A stretch of 64,000 bases of DNA, from positions 6,218,913 to 6,282,912 of the forward strand of contig OZ245730.1 of assembly GCA_965227145.1 (NCBI GenBank). Reading direction: 5' to 3'. The position numbers were made by a program, and so were the translations under genes. This DNA comes from JACKAQ01 sp965227145. GTDB lineage: Bacteria > Calditrichota > Calditrichia > RBG-13-44-9 > J075. This document shows, one piece after another, positions 59,489 to 64,000 of this stretch. Every line of letters starts with the position of its first letter. Within the stretch, counting starts at the first letter, position 1. Below the pieces are notes generated by a model. The model searched no databases, had not been told where the DNA came from, and worked only from the letters and a program-made list of their open reading frames with translations.

Positions 59489-61869
59489 CAGGTTTTCTCC
59501 CTGCGTTGCTGGGAAATGCCGATTTTCCGAACAATTTCCCGGAAGCGGTTGTTTTCGCGCAACGGATCAGCTAGCGGGTCAATCGCCAAATAAATGAGAT
59601 AGCCGGATTTCTCCGCGACTGCTTTTTCCAACATCGCAAACATTGCGTCGGTATTTTGTAATCCCAACTGAACCAGAGCCGGATAAAACGGGTTCAGATA
59701 CAGATGTTTTTCCTCTATTTCTTCCAATTGTGCCAGCTTGCTATTTGCCAGAGAATCCTGACCGTTCAAAGCGTAGGCATAACCCAGTAATGCAATAGTC
59801 ATCGGATGGCGATTGGAGAGCTTTTCAGCAATCCGGAATTCGAGAATGGCGCTATCCGGTTGATTCATCGCCGAATATGTTAATCCCAAATTCACATGGG
59901 TTACGGCAAATTGGGGATCCAGCTTAATTGTCGATTTGAACTGTTGAACGGCTTCCGGGTATTTTCTGGCGAACCGCAACAGCCAACCAACCTCTGTATT
60001 GATTACCGCGGAAACCGGGTCGAGCCGACGGGCGATCTCAATTTCTGCCAGTGAAGCGGCCTTTTCGCCTTTCAGCATTAGCAAAATGGCATACCAGTGA
60101 TGCGCTGTGGCGTAATCGGTATTCAACGATAATGCTTTTCGAAATGCCGCTTCCGCACCGGGAATATCCCAATCATAATTCATTTTGATATTTGCCAGCG
60201 CGGTGTGCGCCTCTGCCAAATCCGGTGCCAGCCGGATGGCCCGCAACACTGCCGCTTTCGCTTGCGGCATTGCCTGCGCAGCAGACATCACGCTGTATTC
60301 GGTGCTGCTGAACAGTGCCAGCGCATCGGCAATGCCGGTATAAGCCAGCGCAAAATTGGAATCCAAAACAGTTGCTTGCTGGAAAAATTCCAGCGCCCGG
60401 ACCAGCGATTCCGGGGTCCGCTGATTCCAGTTATATCGCCCCTTCAGATACAGTGTGTAAGCCTCCATATTTTCGGGAGGCTTGCGCACCAGTTGTGCCT
60501 GCTCTGCAGATTTCAGTCGAATCTGCAATGCCTCGGCAACGTTTCGGGCGATGTCATTTTGGACGGCAAAAATGTCATCGAACGGTTCAAGGTAGGCGTT
60601 TGACCAGACATTTGTTTCATTTTGCAGATTGATAATTTGAATATTAATGTGAATTTGCGAATCCGCTGTTCGCACACTTCCTGTAACAATGTGGGATACA
60701 TTCAGGCGTCGGGCAATTTCCGGCAAATCATGTGTTTTTTGGCGAAACCGGTCGCTGGATGGTTTGGCAATTACTTCCAGATTATCCAGCGGGGAAATTC
60801 GCGAGATGATGGCTTCGGTGATGCCATCGGCAAAATATGCGTCGCTGCCGCCTGCATCCGGAGTTTCGAACGGTAACACCGCCAGGCGAATGGGTTGTTC
60901 CGGCGGCGGTTGGGAATCGCGATTCAACTGAAAGACAAACAACCATGCAATAGCGATGATAAATCCAGATAAAAATAAACGTTTACGTTTTTGATGAGCT
61001 GTGTCCGCTACTGTCTTTTTGGTTATTGGGGCAACCACTGTTTGTTGCGAAAACGCTCGTAAATCAGCCAAAATTTCAGATGTTTTTTGGTAGCGTTCCG
61101 CCGGTGAACGACGGGTTGCTTTTTGGACGATCTGTAAAAGTGCTGCAGGAATGTCGGGTATCTTTTCCTGCAAGCTCGCCGGTTCATCGTTCAAAATGCT
61201 GTAAAAAAGTGCAGAATCCACATCGCCGGAAAACGGTATATCGCCGCAAAGCATTTCATACAAAACAATACCGAACGACCAGATGTCGCTGCGTTCGTCG
61301 GCGGGATCGCCGCGCAACTGTTCCGGCGAGACATACCGAAGTGTGCCCAACGCCAGGAAATCGTGCGTGACGGCCGAACCCCGGATCTTCGCCAGCCCGA
61401 AGTCCAGGATTTTTATAACATTTTCAGGTGTCACCCAAATATTTTCCGGTTTTATATCGCGGTGAATAATGCCGCGTTCATGCGCTACCTCTAATCCTTC
61501 GGCAATCTGGATTGCCAATTTTACAATGTCATCATAATTTGCGGTTAATTGTTGGCTGTCAATTTTTGTTCGCAGGCTGTCGCCTTCGTAATAATTCATC
61601 ACGATGAACAGTTGCCCGTCTTCGGTTTCATCAATTTCGTGAATAGTGCAAATGTTGGGATGATCCAGTGCGGATGCAGCTTTGGCTTCCTGAACAAACC
61701 GGTCGATGTGCTCTTGTTCATCGCTCAAATATCGGGGCAGGAATTTGATGGCAACAGGTCGGGAGAGTTTTTCATCGATGCCTTTATAAACGATTCCCAT
61801 ACCGCCCTGACCAATTTTTTCAATGATCCGGTAATGGGAAATCGTTTGTTCGAAACGCCGGCTCTTCAT
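59488..61869 (-). CDS. Membrane Ser/Thr protein kinase with TolB-like and TPR regions
   Basis: 793 residues. The Hanks-type kinase domain (about 13-275) has all key residues: GQGGMGIVY, Lys42 in VAIKFL, HRDIKPEN (136-143) and DFG (156-158), then GTLRYVSPEQL. A membrane helix lies at about 298-318. The extracytoplasmic part starts with a TolB/FlgO-like domain (about 328-440: IRLAVLPFETPDAGG, LNVSHIVTGSVR) and continues with about eight TPR units (460-780). This layout is common in Acidobacteriota and FCB bacteria. AAGGAGAAG precedes the ATG. It is coupled to the sigma54 activator downstream, its likely substrate. Confidence 0.92.
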   Translation of the reverse strand: MKSRRFEQTISHYRIIEKIGQGGMGIVYKGIDEKLSRPVAIKFLPRYLSDEQEHIDRFVQEAKAASALDHPNICTIHEIDETEDGQLFIVMNYYEGDSLRTKIDSQQLTANYDDIVKLAIQIAEGLEVAHERGIIHRDIKPENIWVTPENVIKILDFGLAKIRGSAVTHDFLALGTLRYVSPEQLRGDPADERSDIWSFGIVLYEMLCGDIPFSGDVDSALFYSILNDEPASLQEKIPDIPAALLQIVQKATRRSPAERYQKTSEILADLRAFSQQTVVAPITKKTVADTAHQKRKRLFLSGFIIAIAWLFVFQLNRDSQPPPEQPIRLAVLPFETPDAGGSDAYFADGITEAIISRISPLDNLEVIAKPSSDRFRQKTHDLPEIARRLNVSHIVTGSVRTADSQIHINIQIINLQNETNVWSNAYLEPFDDIFAVQNDIARNVAEALQIRLKSAEQAQLVRKPPENMEAYTLYLKGRYNWNQRTPESLVRALEFFQQATVLDSNFALAYTGIADALALFSSTEYSVMSAAQAMPQAKAAVLRAIRLAPDLAEAHTALANIKMNYDWDIPGAEAAFRKALSLNTDYATAHHWYAILLMLKGEKAASLAEIEIARRLDPVSAVINTEVGWLLRFARKYPEAVQQFKSTIKLDPQFAVTHVNLGLTYSAMNQPDSAILEFRIAEKLSNRHPMTIALLGYAYALNGQDSLANSKLAQLEEIEEKHLYLNPFYPALVQLGLQNTDAMFAMLEKAVAEKSGYLIYLAIDPLADPLRENNRFREIVRKIGISQQRREKT

Positions 61870-62069
61870 ATACTTCTCCTTAAAACGTGAGAATGTATAT
61901 TCCGATTTATGTTAATTTACCTTATTAGCATCGATACCCTCCGTTAAATTACGATATGATTATTCAAAAGGAAACCATTTCCTGAAATCTTGACACGCAT
62001 CGAGCTGCATTGTTTTGAAAACCGGATTAACAGCGCAGATAATATTAAAAATGCTTATTACCTTGTTTT

Positions 62070-62744
62070 TTAAGGCGTTACAGAAAATCCAATGCTCAAA
62101 TGCCGGAAATGTCCTTCCTCTCCCGGATTAAACAGATAGCCTATTTCCGGTCGAATCGCAAATTTCCCCAAGTCGGGACCAACTGCCGCGCCGATATTAA
62201 ATGCAATCAATATTTCTCCGTTTTCTCGCGCGATCGGAATTAACACTTTTGAATTGACATACAAATCAAATTGGCGGCTTTCCAACACATTCATCAGCAA
62301 TGTCGGGTGAATTTCATACGTCTCGGGAATATCAATTTCATCGCCAAATGCCATGCCGAACGGGCAATAGAACGCAATACGGTTGGGTAAAATCGCGTAT
62401 TTTGGCCCAAAGCCAATCACATTTACCCCAAAATCTTCTTCCTGAATTCTTTCGTAGCGAAAACGCAAGTTAGCTTTATCGGTGGAGCCGTGGGCAATTT
62501 GTAACCCATAATGGTTTTGCACATGCCCTGACTCTCCGTCTGCCGCAAATGATATTGATGAATAACTTGGCGTAATTTCAACTTTATCTTTTTCGACCAA
62601 ACGGGCGCTTTGCAGATCGGAGAAAACCGGTGCGCAATTCAATAGCGTCAGCAGAAATACGCCAATCATCAACGCCGGGAAAACATTGCTTCGCAAATGA
62701 TTGCGAAAAACGTTTTTGTGTAAATTGACTGTTGATGGTTTCAT
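62070..62744 (-). CDS. Outer-membrane beta-barrel lipoprotein-like protein
   Basis: 224 residues. The N-terminus has a positively charged stretch and a hydrophobic segment ending LLTLLNCAP, a plausible lipobox with Cys37. The mature part begins DLQSARLVEKDKVEITPSYS and shows alternating beta strands (LRFRYERI, VNVIGFGPKYAIL, LLMNVLESRQFDLYVNSKVL), ending HFRHLSIGFSVTP. This fits a small barrel anchored by lipid. Function unknown. CGGAGGTGAG precedes the ATG. The 200 bases between it and the kinase gene show no other feature. Confidence 0.7.
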   Translation of the reverse strand: MKPSTVNLHKNVFRNHLRSNVFPALMIGVFLLTLLNCAPVFSDLQSARLVEKDKVEITPSYSSISFAADGESGHVQNHYGLQIAHGSTDKANLRFRYERIQEEDFGVNVIGFGPKYAILPNRIAFYCPFGMAFGDEIDIPETYEIHPTLLMNVLESRQFDLYVNSKVLIPIARENGEILIAFNIGAAVGPDLGKFAIRPEIGYLFNPGEEGHFRHLSIGFSVTP

Positions 62745-62775
62745 GACTCACCTCCGGGTAATTTTTTTATTCTTT

Positions 62776-62809
62776 CCCGCTCAACCAATTGCAGCATCGA
62801 TTGAGCGGG
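62776..62809. terminator. Hairpin between the nuclease-like gene and the barrel gene
   Basis: CCCGCTCAA (62776-62784) pairs with TTGAGCGGG (62801-62809), a 9-bp stem. It lies about 30 bases after the nuclease-like gene on the minus strand. No T-run follows on that strand, so its termination strength is uncertain. Confidence 0.5.
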
Positions 62810-62839
62810 GGAAAACGGCCATTGATGAATATGATTCCG

Positions 62840-64000
62840 TCAGTTGCGTTTATACGGAATCGCCAGTTTGACAGCCACTCCGGCATGATCCGACGGCCAC
62901 ATTTTTGAACGGGTTCGTTCCCGGTATTCATCGCCGATCACACGGGATTTGATGAGCAACTCACCGTTGGATTGCATTTCGGGACGGAAAAATACCAGAT
63001 CAATCCGCTCGGCAAGATGAATATCCGTGTTGCGCAAATCTGGGTCATGCGGCGCGGTTAGCCCATCCGGAATTTTGGTGATTCCAGCCGTGATTGAGTG
63101 GCCACGTTTCCACAAAATCATTTCCCGTAATAAACTGATATGTCACTTCATCGAGAGCCGCATTACTGTTGAAATCGCCAACCAGAATGACCGGTTTGGT
63201 TTCGGTTTGGAGATAACCGATCAATTCACTCGCCTGGGCAAGTTGAATGGGATCGTAATCGGATTCCAGATGTGTACTGACAAAGCGATAATCATTACCG
63301 CAAATTGTGGCGTCCACAGCAACATAGCCGCGCAAAATGTCGATACCGAATGTCGAAATCGGCAGCCGCGCATTGTAATTTGCCGTAACAACATTTGAGT
63401 ATTCCACACCGTTGTGGACCAGCACTACGTCGTAATCGATCAGCCGGACATCGTCAAATGCCAACGGATCAACGCTTACCAACATTGGCACCTCCACATC
63501 GGTGTTTTGAATGATGCCTGCCACCGAATAATGCTGCCGATGATGATGCAGCGCTGCCATAAAAATCTCCAGAAAATCCTGATACACATCCGTTGCCTGC
63601 ACCGGATTTCCCAGATGGGCATCGCCCGGCGATTGCAGCAAAATTTTGGAAATCTCCTGTAATCCGATGAGATGCGGTTTTTTCCGGGCGATTTCTTTTG
63701 CCATAAAATCTGCCCGTTCGGCGAAATTGGTTTGCTGCAACAAAGCGAACGCTTCCGCTACAAGTACAGGAATTTCTTCAGGATTTTGCGCCGCAAGCAC
63801 TTTGTCCACATCTGTGCCCACATACACATTCCAGGTCATTACGGTTACTTTTTCATAGCGATGCCGCCGCTTTTCGAGTGCCCAGTTTGTGTCGTCATCC
63901 CATTCATCAGATGCCATATTTTGTTCATCCGGGAACTTCGTTGAAACTGACGAATCCGTATCGTCACAGCTAAACAGTACCAAAAACGCACCCAAGATCA
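62840..64000 (-). pseudogene. Endonuclease/exonuclease/phosphatase-family lipoprotein, frameshifted and partial
   Basis: Two overlapping frames together encode one EEP-fold protein. The first (63995 to 63045) has a lipobox-like LVLFSC, MTWNVYVG, LIGLQEI, STHLESDYD and LVGDFNSN. It then runs out of frame after FVETWPLNHG and stops. The second (from about 63100 to 62840) supplies the missing end: AERIDLVFF and the catalytic SDHAGVAVKL. All catalytic elements are present, split between the frames, so the gene carries a single indel of recent origin or a sequencing error near 63075-63105. The true start is probably just beyond the right edge. Role: secreted phosphoesterase or DNase-like hydrolase. 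Confidence 0.82.

Noticed and set aside
1..64000. CRISPR arrays, transposases, phage genes, tRNA or rRNA genes
   Set aside because: None seen by eye on either strand; the only regular repeats are protein-coding calcium loops and short hairpins.

Overview
The window is about 64 kb of ordinary-density bacterial chromosome, roughly balanced in base composition, with no phage, insertion sequence, CRISPR array or RNA gene that I could recognise. Outer-membrane proteins (an OmpA-family porin with calcium-type repeats, DUF481 and DUF3078 barrels), LapA, the succinylase lysine pathway and two sigma54 activators indicate a Gram-negative (diderm) organism. The mix of families (DUF3078, OmpA with thrombospondin type 3 repeats, TPR kinases, TTG starts with strong AGGAG sites) fits the FCB superphylum, perhaps Calditrichota or a neighbour; that placement is inference, not proven by a marker gene.

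Layout. 1-6.2 kb (minus): an AddB-like repair nuclease cut by the left edge, an AttH-like lipocalin protein, a large FtsX/MacB-type permease and an ArsN2-like acetyltransferase. 6.3-8.3 kb: a VOC protein and, divergently, the tRNA 2-selenouridine synthase mnmH. 8.5-19.9 kb (plus): a self-contained chemosensory operon, cheA (three HPt domains), cheW, a soluble globin-PAS-PAS-PAS chemoreceptor, an MFS transporter, cheR, cheB, cheD, cheY and a CheX-like phosphatase, followed by a transglutaminase-like protein and a DUF481 barrel. 21.6-24.4 kb (minus): prfB with the classical programmed +1 frameshift, and a SpoIID-like protein. 24.7-28.2 kb (plus): a peptide-type solute-binding protein translationally coupled to a Cache-HAMP histidine kinase. 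28.2-34.8 kb: envelope proteins. 34.8-39.1 kb (minus): a HerA-like ATPase paired with a four-helix membrane protein, then DUF937, the Kbp-like BON-LysM protein and a DUF4332 helix-hairpin-helix protein.

39.6-42.8 kb (minus) holds the most unusual module: a coiled-coil protein, a coiled-coil/longin-roadblock-like protein, a Ras-like small GTPase and a PAS-sigma54 activator, packed with overlapping or nearly touching ends. A LytS-like sensor that has lost its phospho-accepting histidine is transcribed away from it. 46.5-51.6 kb (minus) is a lysine biosynthesis operon dapE-dapB-dapA-dapD-aminotransferase under a clear lysine riboswitch with its own intrinsic terminator just before dapE. 51.7-57.9 kb: an HD-GYP response regulator, a glutaryl-CoA dehydrogenase, a Lon-family protease with a degenerate P-loop and an NAD(P)-binding reductase-like protein behind a palindromic operator. 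58.0-61.9 kb (minus): a Ser/Thr kinase with TolB-like and TPR regions coupled to a GAF-sigma54 activator. The right edge carries an outer-membrane barrel lipoprotein and an endonuclease/exonuclease/phosphatase-family lipoprotein that is interrupted by a frameshift.

Overall the region is rich in signal transduction: chemotaxis, two sigma54 activators fed by a GTPase and by a Ser/Thr kinase, and three stand-alone sensors. Most links between neighbours are inferred from gene order and overlap. No searches were run.
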